A DNA stretch of 64,000 nucleotides, from positions 2,232,001 to 2,296,000 of the forward strand of contig JAMWBK010000004.1 in the NCBI GenBank assembly GCA_029953675.1, given 5' to 3'. Position 1 is the stretch's first letter. Every line of letters begins with the position of its first letter. Shown piece by piece: positions 34,943-46,770 of this stretch. The notes under the pieces were generated by a model. That model was given only the letters and a program-made list of their open reading frames with translations. It was not told where the DNA came from and ran no database searches. The stretch comes from Rhodosorus marinus (taxonomy: Eukaryota; Rhodophyta; Stylonematophyceae; Stylonematales; Stylonemataceae). The translations under genes and the position numbers were made by a program.

Positions 34943-36351
34943 GCTGACCCACAGGTAGGGGTGGGATTTGAGCACTGGTTTTGTCGCACTACGCGTCGCA
35001 GTTATCCCTTCCTCGCTCACTTGCACATATTTTTCATTTTGCCCATTGGGAGAACACCGGACTTTTTTACAATAGTATTTATTATTAAAGCAAATTGGTT
35101 GAGCCTGTATGTTTAGTATCATCTTTACGACCCGTCCTTCAGTGTGCCGCGACCCACACACCAAAAGCGTCATTCGCCAATCCATCCACGTCCGGGCACG
35201 AGCATCAGAAACCGGGGTTTACAACCAACGGAAAATCTCGCGTCTTGTGATCCTATAAGCACACATTCAAGATTCGCATTAAACATCTATGTTTGAAATT
35301 GTTTAATCGATTTGTACATCAAAAAATTGCCATCCCGTACTATCAGCTCGTTTAATCTTGAGAAACCAAAATCGATGTATTAATTCGACTAGTTTCCGTT
35401 GAAGAGGAGCATTGCTTAAAGCGGCTACGGCCAAATCTGAGAATCTTATTTACGAAATATTTAGAAGAAGATTCAACGTTGTTTGGGGCTCCAGTTTTTT
35501 CAAAGTAAAGCTGTTACTGGGAGCCGGCTCAAATTTAACAAATTCTGGGGTTATTTACATCCATAATCGTCGTAACTAGGCACAAAAAGATATCATCCAC
35601 TGAATAAATGTAATATTTACGAAGGTATTCATCCCAACTACTTCCCTACATTTTCACCTCTCCTCATAAAATAAGAGCTGCAATCATCTATTTATGTCTT
35701 TTTCATGCACAGCTTCGAACCAACCAACCGCAGATCGAAGGCCTTGGCGCAAACTATCAAATACTCGTAGTTTTCCTAACGGACTGGTAGATAATCCACA
35801 AAGAAGATACCCAATTAGCACTGAGAAAAACAAAATGAAAAACATATATATATTCATATTTTCAATTGTACTAACCAATTAAAAGCTTTCGCATCTTCCA
35901 ATGGTCTTAATATCCAATAGAGTATCCAGTGATTGTCTTTTCAGAATCAAGAGCGGGCAACGGGCAAGTTTTCGGTCTTTGGATTGGCTGTATGGGCACC
36001 TGACATTGAATTATTATTGTAATTATGGTCAGCCTAGTCTAGTCCAAATGTCTCGAAATTTCTAAAAAACGTGGTACATCTTTCTGTCATGTCTAAGAAA
36101 ATTGTCCTGAACGAGAATCGTTGTTTTCTGTCATTTTGGATGGTGAAGAAAGACGAAATGACTCAAAATCGATGGTGACGATTAAGAGAAGTTGTTGGGT
36201 TATCATGTTGGAGGATTTGATATGAGTTTGAGAATGATTTGGTTTGGGCATGGCGATGGTGTAGTTGGTTCGGCTGCATGGGTAATCTGACGTATTCTGC
36301 GTAAATGAGAAACTGAAGAGGTCGGTTTTCAAAAGTTTTTAAGAAGCCAAG
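34943..36351. other. Intergenic, AT-rich
   Basis: AT-rich (about 35050-35900) with no recognisable gene or repeat. Short frames only. Confidence 0.4.
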
Positions 36352-37995
36352 ATGGCTTGGTTCAGGTCGTTCTGTACGGCCGCAGTTGTTCCTCTGCTTT
36401 ACGGGATGGAGGTTGGGGCGACTTCGAACGTTCTAAAAACGTTTCAAGGGATGAGGGAACACGGAATCAACTCTTGGGAGGCCGATTTAACAGGGATGAA
36501 ACTGTCTGCCGTAGCATGTGGAGCTTTACTAGGAGCGATTTCTGGTGCGGGATCAATCACCTTCTCGGAAGTGCAGGCCAGGCTCTCAGGGGCTGGGATC
36601 GTGTGCGGGCGCCTGATTAATTTCTTTGTGGCTTTTTGGACAGGTACCCTGACCGCAATTCAAATAGCTGACCGTTTGGGGAGGAAGAAGGAGCTTATTA
36701 CAGCTGCGCTGTTCCTTGTGATCGGCGGTGTGCTCTCGTCGCTCGCTAACAGCTTCAATTTGTTTTTCCTGGGAAGGGCCCTGTTCGGAGTTGGGGAAGG
36801 AATTGGAATGCATGCTGCGCTGCTGTATACTGGGGAAATTGTTCCAGCTCGATGGAGAGGATTTTGCGGCGGATCTATTGAAGTCGTCTGGGTTGTAGGA
36901 ATGTTTCTGATCAATCTCCTCGGAATGATGACCAACAATTCCTGGAGGGAATCCTACTTCTCGCTCGTTGTTGTAAGCACACCGTTCCTCGCCGCCTGTT
37001 TCATCCTCCCGGAGTCCCCGAGATGGATCATGCTAAATCGAGGGTCGGAGGGTCTTGCGGAGGCGGCGTTTACGTTCAGAAAGCTAGGGTCTCCGGAGCA
37101 AGAAAGTATTGATGTGTGCAACCAAATCCTCGACGGTCTTCAAAAGGACGAAGAGGAAGGAGCGCTCAACATTAAAAACGAGGGCGGGTCCCGAAAAGCG
37201 CTGATCGTTGGAATTGTTTTAGTGCTGTTCCAACAGTTGACGGGCCAGCCGACTATTCTGTATCATATGGGGGAAATATTCTATCGAGCGGGAGTCGGCG
37301 AGGGCGGTCCTGTTGTAGTGACAGCTGTAAAAACAATTGCTACTGTTGTACGATGCAAGTCAAGATTCCCAGCTGAACCGTGCACCTGAACTGAATTGCC
37401 TTTCTTGTTGTTCTTTACAATCTACTTTTCTCCGTTTTGCAGATCGCGGTCTCTCAAGTGGAAAACTTTGGTAGAAGACCTCTACTACTAACTGGAACGA
37501 GCATAATGGGCATTAGCCTACTTTTTCTGTCAGTGGCGTATTCTATACAACCACCCTTCTTGCAGCATTTCGTGATACTCCTCTTTACAACGTATGTAAT
37601 CGGTTATCAGACTGGATTTGGCCCCGTAACTTGGTTGCTGGTAAGCCGGATTCGTTTACGTTGTGGCAGCGAGAACCTGCTCTGTTTCCTCGGACAAATT
37701 TCCTATTTTTCCTGAAATCGATCTTCCTATTACTTGGTTTGATGCGCAGTTGAGTGAATTATTCCCTCTGAAAGAGAGGGCAAGGACAACATCAATATGT
37801 ACGCTAACGAATTTCTGCGCTAACTGGGTTGTGCTATTTGGTTTCGACTTTGTTCGAGTGTGGTTCGGCGACTCCCTTCAATATGCGATGTACTCGGTCC
37901 TCGCCCTTCTGGGTCTCGTCTTCGTCTATCTGAGGGTTCCCGAAACGAAGGGTTTGACCCTCGAAGACATAGACCAGAGAATTTTTGCGATGTGA
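36352..37995 (+). CDS. Sugar porter, major facilitator superfamily
   Basis: Four exons: 36352-36544, 36644-37347, 37443-37640, 37750-37995; 446 residues, twelve helices. Family marks: LYGMEVGATS in helix 1, ADRLGRKKE after helix 2, LFGVGEGIG, PESPRWIM at the end of helix 6, LFQQLTGQPTILYH in helix 7, ENFGRRPLL, SELFPLKERART and the PETKGLTLED tail. The helix 1 GxEVGATS pattern resembles plant vacuolar glucose transporters (VGT / xylose-symporter-like) more than plasma-membrane hexose carriers; this is an inference. Intron 1 (36545-36643) is 99 nt with no in-frame stop, so it reads through as extra residues, but removing it restores the normal helix 2 (GALLGAISGTLTAIQ). Confidence 0.92.
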
Positions 37996-38298
37996 TATCT
38001 CAGGGGTTTGTACAGCGAAAGATATGTTACGTCGATTTAGAAGGTGGGAGAGGAAGGCGTTGGACTGGGGCGAGGAAGTTGTAGGTTGCCTTCAGAAGCT
38101 ATTCAATAATTGCAATATATGCGCGCGGAGATAAAATCCGCCTCGACGATCAAATGCTTGTGGCAAAACTGAGAACTTTTGGCCTTTGGATTAATAGTAA
38201 GCATTGCACCCTGTCAAAATTTTTACCATCTCTGATGTAGTAGTAAGTGTTCAGAAGGGTAGATTCAAGATCATAAAGACTAAAATTTTGAGCAATAA

Positions 38299-39291
38299 CT
38301 ATTTGCTAATTCCCTGTTTTCCTCCCGCCCCTGTTAATAGATCAATATTCTTATGTTCAGTTGTCTCAGCTCCTTCATCCTCCATTGCGCCATTCGCCAA
38401 TTTTGTTACATTATATAGCACCGCCACAGTCGCAAGTCCTCCGATCGCCAGCAGCGCATAATTCGGACTTCCACTCCCTCCTGCCACGTTGCTTAATTCC
38501 CCCGCTGCAGCTCCCCCGTACACGTACGCAATAGTTCCAGGCAGCATACCAAGCCAAGAGCCCAGGATATACGGGGCGAACCGAAGCGAGGTCAACCCAT
38601 ACAAATAGTTGCTCAATGCAAACGGTAACAGTGGTGATAGTCGCAACAGTAACGTGTACTTGAAACCCTCCTTGGAAACTGCTTTGTCAATTGCCCTGAA
38701 CTTGGCATTGTTTGCAGCCAGCCGACCAAACACGTCTCGCAGAGCATACCGGGAGATGATGAACGACAAGCCAGCAGCCGCTGTGGATGATAGAGAGACA
38801 ATCGCTGTTCCTTTGACAGGTCCAAATAGATATCCACATCCAACAGTCAGTGGCAGAGCTGGTACTGCGAAAATTTCTAACAGAGTGTACATCAGCCCGT
38901 ACGCAATTGAACCGGCTGGCCCGAGAGAAAGGACCCAGTCAGAAAATACCCTCACGAAATCCATTGTCCTCCCCCCTAACATTGAGCCCGCTAATATTCC
39001 TCCCCCAACAATAACTCCGGTTGTCACCAGCCCCAGGATCTGTTGAGAACTTAATGCCGCGCGACCGTTTGCTTCCTCCTGCACAGTACAAGAAACAACG
39101 TTCCTCCTCTGGTTCCAGGCTGGAACGCTTCCATGGACTCTAACTCCTTGCCCTCGAGCAATCCTCGGAGAAATTGACGATCGAGACACCCTGCCCCTAG
39201 CGAGCCAAGCACCAGACTGTACAAACCCCAATCCCGACGTCGCACGTTCACACCCAGGCGGCGACTGCGAGAAGCACCCTTCACCCCTCAT
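38299..39291 (-). CDS. VTT/DedA-domain membrane protein, plastid-targeted
   Basis: 330 residues, single exon, converging with the sugar porter (303 bp apart). The first about 75 residues are Arg/Ser/Gly-rich with few acids and end near VVSCTVQEEAN, like a transit peptide. The membrane part begins with a helix at about 85-105. It then has the VTT (SNARE-associated Golgi/DedA) core: EIFAVPALPLTVGCGYLFGP, the GxxxAxxxSFxISRY-type segment and RLSPLLPFALSNYLYGLTSL, followed by LGSWLGMLPGTIAYVYGG. Related plant proteins are envelope or thylakoid proteins; animal relatives (TMEM41B, VMP1) are lipid scramblases. The role here is not known. First in-frame ATG used. Confidence 0.9.
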   Translation of the reverse strand: MRGEGCFSQSPPGCERATSGLGFVQSGAWLARGRVSRSSISPRIARGQGVRVHGSVPAWNQRRNVVSCTVQEEANGRAALSSQQILGLVTTGVIVGGGILAGSMLGGRTMDFVRVFSDWVLSLGPAGSIAYGLMYTLLEIFAVPALPLTVGCGYLFGPVKGTAIVSLSSTAAAGLSFIISRYALRDVFGRLAANNAKFRAIDKAVSKEGFKYTLLLRLSPLLPFALSNYLYGLTSLRFAPYILGSWLGMLPGTIAYVYGGAAAGELSNVAGGSGSPNYALLAIGGLATVAVLYNVTKLANGAMEDEGAETTEHKNIDLLTGAGGKQGISK

Positions 39292-40800
39292 TTCGTTCAA
39301 TACCACTTAGCTACCTCCGACACCTGCCCATCCCATAAAAACCCAGCACCCCGCTCAACCAAATCCGGCACCAAAAGATCGCCAACTCAAACACAACAAA
39401 ACTCTATTCCAGTTCTCTTCTCTAAAAACTTCGTTGCAGTACCAGATCCCTCCCAACCCTCACCCACTCTCTACCCAACCACAAGTCCACTCACCCTAGC
39501 TCTCCGTCTACCTCTTTACGTCTGTAGCAAGCCGCGTGCACACATGCATATATGTAGTACCCTCGTGCTCCAATATCATAAGCTTCCGAGTACCCCCCTC
39601 GCCACCCCCAATCAAACAAAAATACGTTTGCGCAATAAAATTTCAAAGCAATGGGGGTGTCCTCCCCTTTTTCTGCTTTCCTTCACACCCTACGAGCGAT
39701 ACCGAAGTAAAAATTGAGACTCCCGTCCGTTTTTTTTTTGCCAAAATAACCAATGTTCCTTATGGAAACGTGTATTCCGGTACGCTATCTGGGCCAAACC
39801 GTATGAGTTCGACCAACTCATCTCCCAATCTCATGTTCGTGGCCATATACTTTCCTGCGTGAAAATTTCTGAAACTCAATACTCTAAAACCTCGAATCGG
39901 AAAGGCCCCGCTTGCGCCTCTGTGGGGGCGTCATAATTGATAGGAAGAAGCAAAACGGAATAACCATCATTTCTTTACCAAAACAAGAAAAAAGGATAAA
40001 AAATATCAACGGGATAAATAGAATAAACGAATAAAATATACCGGTTTGATAAGAAAGTAACAGATAAACATAATATCTATCGAATCAGAGGAGGACGCCA
40101 AGGGGCCAATTACCTCACGCTCCTGAACCTATGATCATTTCCTCATTTTATCACTTTTCTTAGAACCCCCCCTCTGGAATTTTCCATCCGGCTTGGTTTT
40201 GGAGGAAAAGTTTTATTCCCCTTCAGCTCATAGTTCGTATGAGGCAGAATATTGAATAGTAGAATATTATGCTTAATATTCACTGGTGCTGCGGAAACTT
40301 TCAGGGGGGGGGGGGGAAAGATCGGGATTGTCTTCGTGAAAGGAAGATCTTGATTGCAACGGCAGGGACTGAGAATCGTGCTGGGTGATACCACATCGAT
40401 TGATTTGTGAGTAAGCGAATCATTTAATAACGCGTGTCATTTAGCAAGCTCCTGGTGTTCTTGACCGTCCGCGTGCGGCTGCCCTGGACGGAATTGATTG
40501 CTAAATATGCTCTAAAGTGTGGATGTATCTTGTTTAGATTTTTTTAGGGGGGGGGGGAGGTGCGAGTGCGGGACGGAAGAATCTAGTTCGGTATTCAGCT
40601 TCGGCTTCTATGGATCAGAAATTGGAAGACGGCTGGTTCGTTCGTGCGCGTGAGTGACTTTCTCGCGGGTGATGGAAGGAGGGGATAGAATCTGTCATAC
40701 CCCATGATTTATTGATTTAGTATATGCTGGTAGGAGGCGTTGCTTAGTGAGAAGTTGCACGGGCGCACCACTTGGCATTACAGAGTTGGTACTCAGACAA
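39292..40800. other. Intergenic, no supported gene
   Basis: C-runs on + at about 39591-39608, upstream of the VTT gene. G-runs at 40306-40317 and about 40549-40557. The sequence from about 40440 on has the higher GC and decayed-coding look that continues to 42.4 kb. Confidence 0.4.
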
Positions 40801-40965
40801 CCGATTGACGTTTGGTTGACAAGCAAGGGATGTGCCGGGTCTCTGCACCATGAGCAATCTTAAAGTGGTGGATGGAAAAGCCTGATTGGCGTTTGGTTCA
40901 AGAGGGCAAGATATGTCGAATATCTGCTCCGTGAACAACTGGGTTCCAGCTTTACCGTGTGCATC
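40801..40965. repeat. In-frame 81-bp direct duplication
   Basis: Two units start near 40802 and 40883 (CGTTTGG at 40809 and 40890, exactly 81 bp apart). On the minus strand both lie in the same open frame (40744-40980) and give related peptides (LFTEQIFDISCPLEPNANQ and LMVQRPGTSLACQPNVNR), diverged by about half. This may be a relic of a repeat-containing coding sequence. Confidence 0.6.
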
Positions 40966-42120
40966 CGGGCTTCGTGTCAACAGCCTTCTAGATCAAATGT
41001 CAAATGGATAAGCCGCTGAGATACGATTACTGCATTTCTATGCCTACTTGCAGAAGGAGCACTAGTAGGAGTGCTGTATGATACTACCCGTTTACATGGT
41101 ACAGGTGATAAGCTGATAATCACCACTGCAGGAACGTTCTCGTGAATCTTCGATGTGCCTGTGTGCAACCCGGAAATTGGATTACACCGCATCCGTTTAG
41201 AGTCCGCTTGGAGTCCGTTCGTAGTTGGTGGTTTGGTATAGTTCCAGTACATTCCTTTGCTGGCAGGTATTCCGCTTGTTGCAAACCTTCAACGAAGGTA
41301 AGAAGCGGGTTATGCTATTGTGAATTCCAAACCCGATTCAGGGTCTCCCTCGAGATCCATGTTCCCAGATTTAGCGGGCGAGGCTACTGCAGGGACAGTT
41401 TCGCAGATCCTCGCTCAGAGATTGGCCAGTTAATCAGTACCACTTAGGCTGCAACCGGATCTCTTCTTCGTGCAACCCTGCCCGGTGAGTCAGCCAATTC
41501 GAGGCAAGAGCAGTGGTCGAGAGGTGGACATTCACGACGTGGAAGTCAACTCGCATCGATGATGTGCCAATTAGCTCCCCCGCTTTTGGAATGAAGCGAG
41601 GAAAACCCGCACATATCATTTTCGATACTAGTGCATGGCTGGCGAAGATAACAGACTTAAATGCAGGGTGGCCCTCAGGAAGTCGACGGTTCACCGCGCG
41701 GTTATAACCCAATAAGGGATTTGAATTGTTATTGTAAGACCCCAGAGTCGGAAAGGAAGAACGGGAGCAATCCACGTCTATCTTCTGAGCTTTGGTATTA
41801 CGGAGGCAATTGGTCATGAAAGTGCAGGAGGATTCTTCCGTGCATCCGGATCTCCGAGCGTTCTTGGTTCAGAACGAACGTCATCCCCTAGTCTCCGGAG
41901 CAAGTACAATGTGAATCAACAACCGCGTTACTGCTGAACAGAGGGACCTGCTCGCCTGGACTCGAGCAAGACCGGCATGAATCACTGGATTGATGCGAGC
42001 TCGGCGGAAAATGTTGTGCCATCTTGACCAAGTCCCAATGGGTCCCCTAGTCCTCCGTATCTGCTACAAGGAGCTCCTCCAGGGGGTGCAATCGCGAACC
42101 AAAAGTCTGTACGAACATGT

Positions 42121-42215
42121 TGGCCGGACTTGATCCCCTGAATGCAAGCCGCAATCCGGTTTCTCGTTTGCTCACTTTGGGAATTCAGTGCTGCTATCGG
42201 AAGAAGGGCACCGAT
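42121..42215 (+). pseudogene. Decayed fragment of the class 3 lipase gene
   Basis: Positions 42156-42212 match 46232-46289 of the intact lipase (the part after catalytic Asp661) at about 90% (both contain TTCTCGTTTGCTCAC and GGAAGAAGGGCACC). Weaker similarity extends upstream to about 42121 (GGAC...ATC.CC). No continuing reading frame, lipase box or downstream exon remains. It is a short duplicated and broken piece lying about 4 kb upstream of its source, inside the repeat-rich zone. Confidence 0.85.
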
Positions 42216-43899
42216 CCTGCGGCAGGCTATAAAAAGTGCACGAGCACAGGATGCTTTTATCCACAGTCATAAAGTCTTCTTGAACCCTCCATAGGTGCTG
42301 CAGGACCCGCCCCTCATATGGCAATCCGGCATTAACTCGCTCCCTAAAATCCGAAATAGAAATAGTTGTACCCACCCAGCAATCAATACAGTAATCTAAA
42401 ATATACCAAAAAAGCAGTTCATCAAAAATACTTGCCAAAGAAAACCAAAAAAAGGACTGTTTGGAACATTTGCTTATACGCCACCAGTAACCAAATCACT
42501 CTCCAAACGATATGCCTTGAAATCTTTAAAATCCCAGGTGAATTCCCTACTTACCGTTTCCAAGTCCATTTGACGGGGTGTACCCTCCAGCTACACAGCC
42601 CGAAGAAATCCTATGATGGCACACAGAGTGTGTTGCTGTATTTGATGATACAATCAAGTTCGTTTTTGTTTTTGTTGGGTATCGTACGATAGCGAGCTTA
42701 GTACACGGATTAGTACACAGATTAGTACACACGATGAAGCCTGACCAACCCCCCCCCCCCCTTATATTCAGTGTTTGTCATGGCTCTCCATCCGACCCTG
42801 TTTTCTGATGAAAATAGACGAGAAAGGACCCATCGAAAATGTACCTTCACAAATGAGGGAAAAAATAGACTTTTCTCACGTTTCCCCTCTCACCCAACCA
42901 ACAGACACAGACTCAATTTTTTATTCTAATATTCATTCTTATTAAACCAATCAAGTACGAGAATATACTAAGTATGATAGAACTAGTTTTGGAAGGATTG
43001 GTAGATTAGCGATCATCCCCCCTTAAGATTCAACAAATAACAACTTATTTTTTGTTTTTAGGTACTTTAATATTGATTATCTACGGTCCGACAGTCCGTT
43101 ATCCAAAGGGGTGGAAAACACTGAATGAATTTATATTGATTTTTCAATGTATTTTGAATAATAGAGGCATTATGTCTTTAATTGTTTGTTTTAGAGATGA
43201 ATATCCAGTATATAAATTTTAATGAGTCTAATTTTTTTTTAAGGAAGTCTTGGTAAAGCGCTTTTGCAAACAGGAAGCGCATCTTGTTTGGTTTTGTTTT
43301 TGCAATTGTTTCGGAAGGAGTCAGTTGTTAGGAAAAAAGGATATTGCACTCGAATGCCGTTGGGAAGGGGGGGGTTTGGCTTGGCCGCAGTTTTGGGGTG
43401 GGGTGGGGGGGTTTCTCTGGAGGAAGAGGCAGAGAACCGATTTGGCGTCAACAGGCTAGCGAAGTTCAGCAAATAGAAAAACCGTCGAAACTCGTTGTTT
43501 TTCTTTGGCGGTTCTTTTTACCACTTGGTAGGTTACCATCCTGCTCCTGTTTTTGTTTTTGTTCTGCCTTCGCGTCTTGTGGCTCTCGAGGGGAAGGGTT
43601 GGGAGAGGGAGTGAGTGGGTAGGGCCCATTTCTGTTTTCTATCCGTTGTGCTCGGGGAGGAGGAAGAGAGGTGGAGGAAGAGAGGAACCTCTAACACAAA
43701 TTGTTCTTTTGAGCGGTGGTAGCTCTGGTGAAGGACTTCTTGGGTTTCGTCTAGTTTGTCAAGTGAGGGAGGGTCGGGTCGGATTGGTGAGCTATGGTCC
43801 CAGTTCGGGTACTAGTTCTGTCTGGGCCTTCAAAGAGGACTTGGGATTTATGGAGGTAGACGATTTATTGGAGGATGTCGGAGTAACAGAGTAGACAAC
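42216..43899. other. Upstream region of the membrane lipase gene
   Basis: A 12-bp unit (TTAGTACACxxA) occurs three times at about 42698-42732, and a 12-nt C-run follows at about 42749-42760. AT-rich from 42890 to 43240, then G-rich on the lipase coding strand (43365-43420). A 113-codon frame ending at 43894 has no usable ATG and is not called. Confidence 0.4.
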
Positions 43900-46525
43900 A
43901 TGTCTGAATTTGGGCTACATGCAGACGTCGCGGAGGACCCGGAGATGGTCGTCCTGAAAGAGGGCGAGTCGTTCCCGGACCGACGTTGGCCTAGAAATTT
44001 GGACGATGAGTTGAATCTCCTCGGAGAAGCAAGTTTGCATCAAGCAGACACTCTTCATGGGAGCTATTCGCTCTCATTCCCTGAGGAGCAGGTAAACTCC
44101 GTGCAAACGATTGTGGCTGAGCCAAAGCTGAAGATAGAGACCCTTCATTCTGTGGAGTTAACTAGAGCAACGATAAGCTTCGTCTGCTCTGCTATTTTCA
44201 CGATCCTATATAACATCGTGTTTATAGTGCTGGCGAACACCGCGTTCGGGGAAACCTTGATGCTCGGGGCAATTGAGTATACTGTCGTGCAAGAACCGTA
44301 CTGGTTTTTTCTCGTCGAATTCATCATACAAATAATCATGAGCGCTCTCCTCTTGGCTTCGACACTGGTGTTTTCTTTGGCCATTTTCACTACGACGAGG
44401 GAGAAGAGGACCCGCGAAATGTTCTTCGTGATTGTGCTCGGGTTTTCCGTGACTCTTATCTTTTTTCCATTTATGGAAATTCCGTTTCAGCTGGTGTTCA
44501 TCTACATAGACGAGGATCAAGTGGGACTTTACCACGCGCTTCTGCACGTGGCCGCTGTATTGGTTGGAATGGTGGCCACGTTTGGGATATACTTTCATTT
44601 GTGGTCCACAACGATTTCATACAGAACACTGGGAGAGCAAAGTTTTCCTTTGAGCTACTATCTGAAAATGGGGTTTCTTTGCTTTACCATTCTGCTGCGC
44701 CTCATGGCATCAATATTCGCGAGAGTTGATTTCAACTGGGCTCCTTTTACTTCACTTGCTATCTCAATCGGCAAGTTCAGCGTAGAAGGGGTGGGTTTGG
44801 GGCCCAGTCAGCTCGCCCTAGTGATATTTAACAGCGTCGTTGAGTTCTTACTCTTGGTACTTATCTGGGCGGATATGAGGAAAACTCGCGAGTTTGTATT
44901 TTCCTTGGACTATTTGAAATTCCGTTCGACTCAGATTGGGTTTAGGTATGTGACTTGCTCAACCTTCTCTTGATATGACCTTTCTGTGGCATGATATCAC
45001 CTTTCTGTGGCATGATATCACAGATCCTTAAGACTGCGGCATAGATTTATGCCACGGTTAGGGACCTTAGTGCTGACCAACCGATTTTGCCGTTGTTGAA
45101 TGTAGGCAGTTGCAGTACTATTCAACGATAACTATGATCATTACAGTGGTGTCCTCAGTTATTGTTACATTGTGCAGCCCCGACGATAATATTCTGCTTG
45201 TCTCAAAGTACATCGGGGAACTGTTCTTCGAGCCAACATCAGGACGCCTCACTTATATATTTGTTATTGCTGCCTTTACTCTGCAGCAGCTGTATTACAT
45301 GCTGCCGGCTAGCGAGGCGAGCCTAGTGGATCTGATTTTTTTTTGCTGGCGGAGGAGAGCGAAGGAAGTGGTTAGTGGACGCCATATGAGGAACCAGCAG
45401 TTGGCGTTGTAAAACTGAATAACCTTTTCCTGCCTTTTGTTTAGAACTCGGACACCTTGTTCCGATATAGGGTCCTGGAACGATTCGAAGACCCAGGCTT
45501 TAAGCCTACAAGCTTCGTTTTGGAAACGTGCATATCGTTGTTCAACCTTTCTTGGATCACGTACTCCTACGGGGAGACTAATAAGCGACTACGCGATCCA
45601 CGGGTAAGTAGACCTTCGTTCCTACGGTGGTCTGTGATATCCGGACGCTAACTGAGATTTCACGACGTAGGAGTTCGGCAATACCCAATGTTCTGTTTCT
45701 AAGTACGCCGCAGGAAGTGCGACGGATACGCACGCGCTTGTGTACGATGCGCCAGACCGGATTATTGTTGCTTTCAAAGGAACCACGTCCGGCCAGAACG
45801 TTCGTACAGATTTTAATTCGCGATTGCTTCCCCTGGAGAAGTTCCTTGGAGCAGAGACGGATGACTTGAGGACGCGTTGGGGTTTGTCAAGATTTCGGAG
45901 CAATTTCCGCCGATTTGGCAACCGTCCAATGGTTCACGCCGGTTTTGCGCGGGCCTATGAGGACGTAAGGCTTGAAATCAACGAGGAGGTTGATCGTCTC
46001 TACGCGATGCGGCCGAGGCCGATCTTCTTCACCGGACATTCGCTTGGTGGGGCCCTTGCCAGCTTGTGTGCACTGGACGCGCAAGCGCGACTGCAATCGC
46101 CTGGTGGAGTATATGTTTTCACATTTGGCAGCCCGAAAGTTGGGAACCACGCGTTTGCCAAGGTTTTCAACGAGAAAGTCCCATGCTGTTGGCGGGTAGT
46201 CCTTGCCAAGGACCCAATCACCAGGCTTCCGCCGGGTTTCTCGTTTGCTCACATTGGCAATTCAGCGCTGATAACGGAAGAAGGGCACCTGTTTATAGAT
46301 CCTACGCTGTTTGAACTCGCGTGGATGCACTCCGGGTTCTTCAGATTTAATCTGCGACACCATCGCAAAAGCGGATACGCTAGCGCTCTCGAGGAGTTTA
46401 TCGCGAAAAGACATGGGTCCAAGATGGGAAATCGCTTACAAATATGGAACAGGACATTAGTCACGTCATCCCAGACGACAACAGTAACGTCCAGGGCCGA
46501 ATTCGCCACAATGACTACTTACTAA
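43900..46525 (+). CDS. Polytopic membrane protein fused to class 3 (alpha/beta-hydrolase) lipase
   Basis: Four exons: 43900-44945, 45106-45370, 45445-45603, 45671-46525; 774 residues. The N-terminal about 85 residues are acidic and cytosolic in type. Eight hydrophobic helices follow (about residues 92-415), including FFVIVLGFSVTLIFFPF and LLHVAAVLVGMVATFGIYF. The C-terminal lipase domain has IIVAFKGTTS (oxyanion region), the nucleophile elbow TGHSLGGALA (Ser604), FGSPKVGN, AKDPITRLP (Asp661) and RHHRKSGYASALEEF (catalytic His about 710/711). This is the order of membrane diacylglycerol lipases, but these have four helices; the eight-helix part may belong to the Wntless-like or another GPCR-like family. 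The likely substrate is a membrane acylglycerol. Intron 1 holds a 21-bp tandem repeat. Confidence 0.88.
44968..45022 (+). repeat. 21-bp tandem repeat in lipase intron 1
   Basis: The unit TGATATGACCTTTCTGTGGCA is followed by a nearly identical TGATATCACCTTTCTGTGGCA and a partial third copy (TGATATCAC). It is wholly intronic. Confidence 0.9.
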
Positions 46526-46770
46526 CCGCGGGTTATCTCAACTTTTGTACAGTGTCGATAATTTTCTTAAAACGAACAAGTCAGTTTCTGTTGAAAGAGC
46601 CCCGGACCCGATACTTCTGACAGTGGATCACGAAGCATCTCGCAGGTTGTTGACTTTCGTATTCGCGAGCGCTTCGTACTAGCGCCCCCTCGACCCTGAC
46701 CTGTACCACAGTTGAGGAGACCATCCAGTCAAGTTGGGGCTTTTTCAAAGTTAGCTCAATGGATTCTGTA
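46526..46770. other. Short gap downstream of lipase
   Basis: 3' flank of the lipase gene; no independent feature seen before the repeat block. Confidence 0.4.

Noticed and set aside
43553-43894. 113-codon + frame ending six bases before the lipase ATG
   Set aside because: No usable ATG until near its end; G-rich 5' leader translated by chance.
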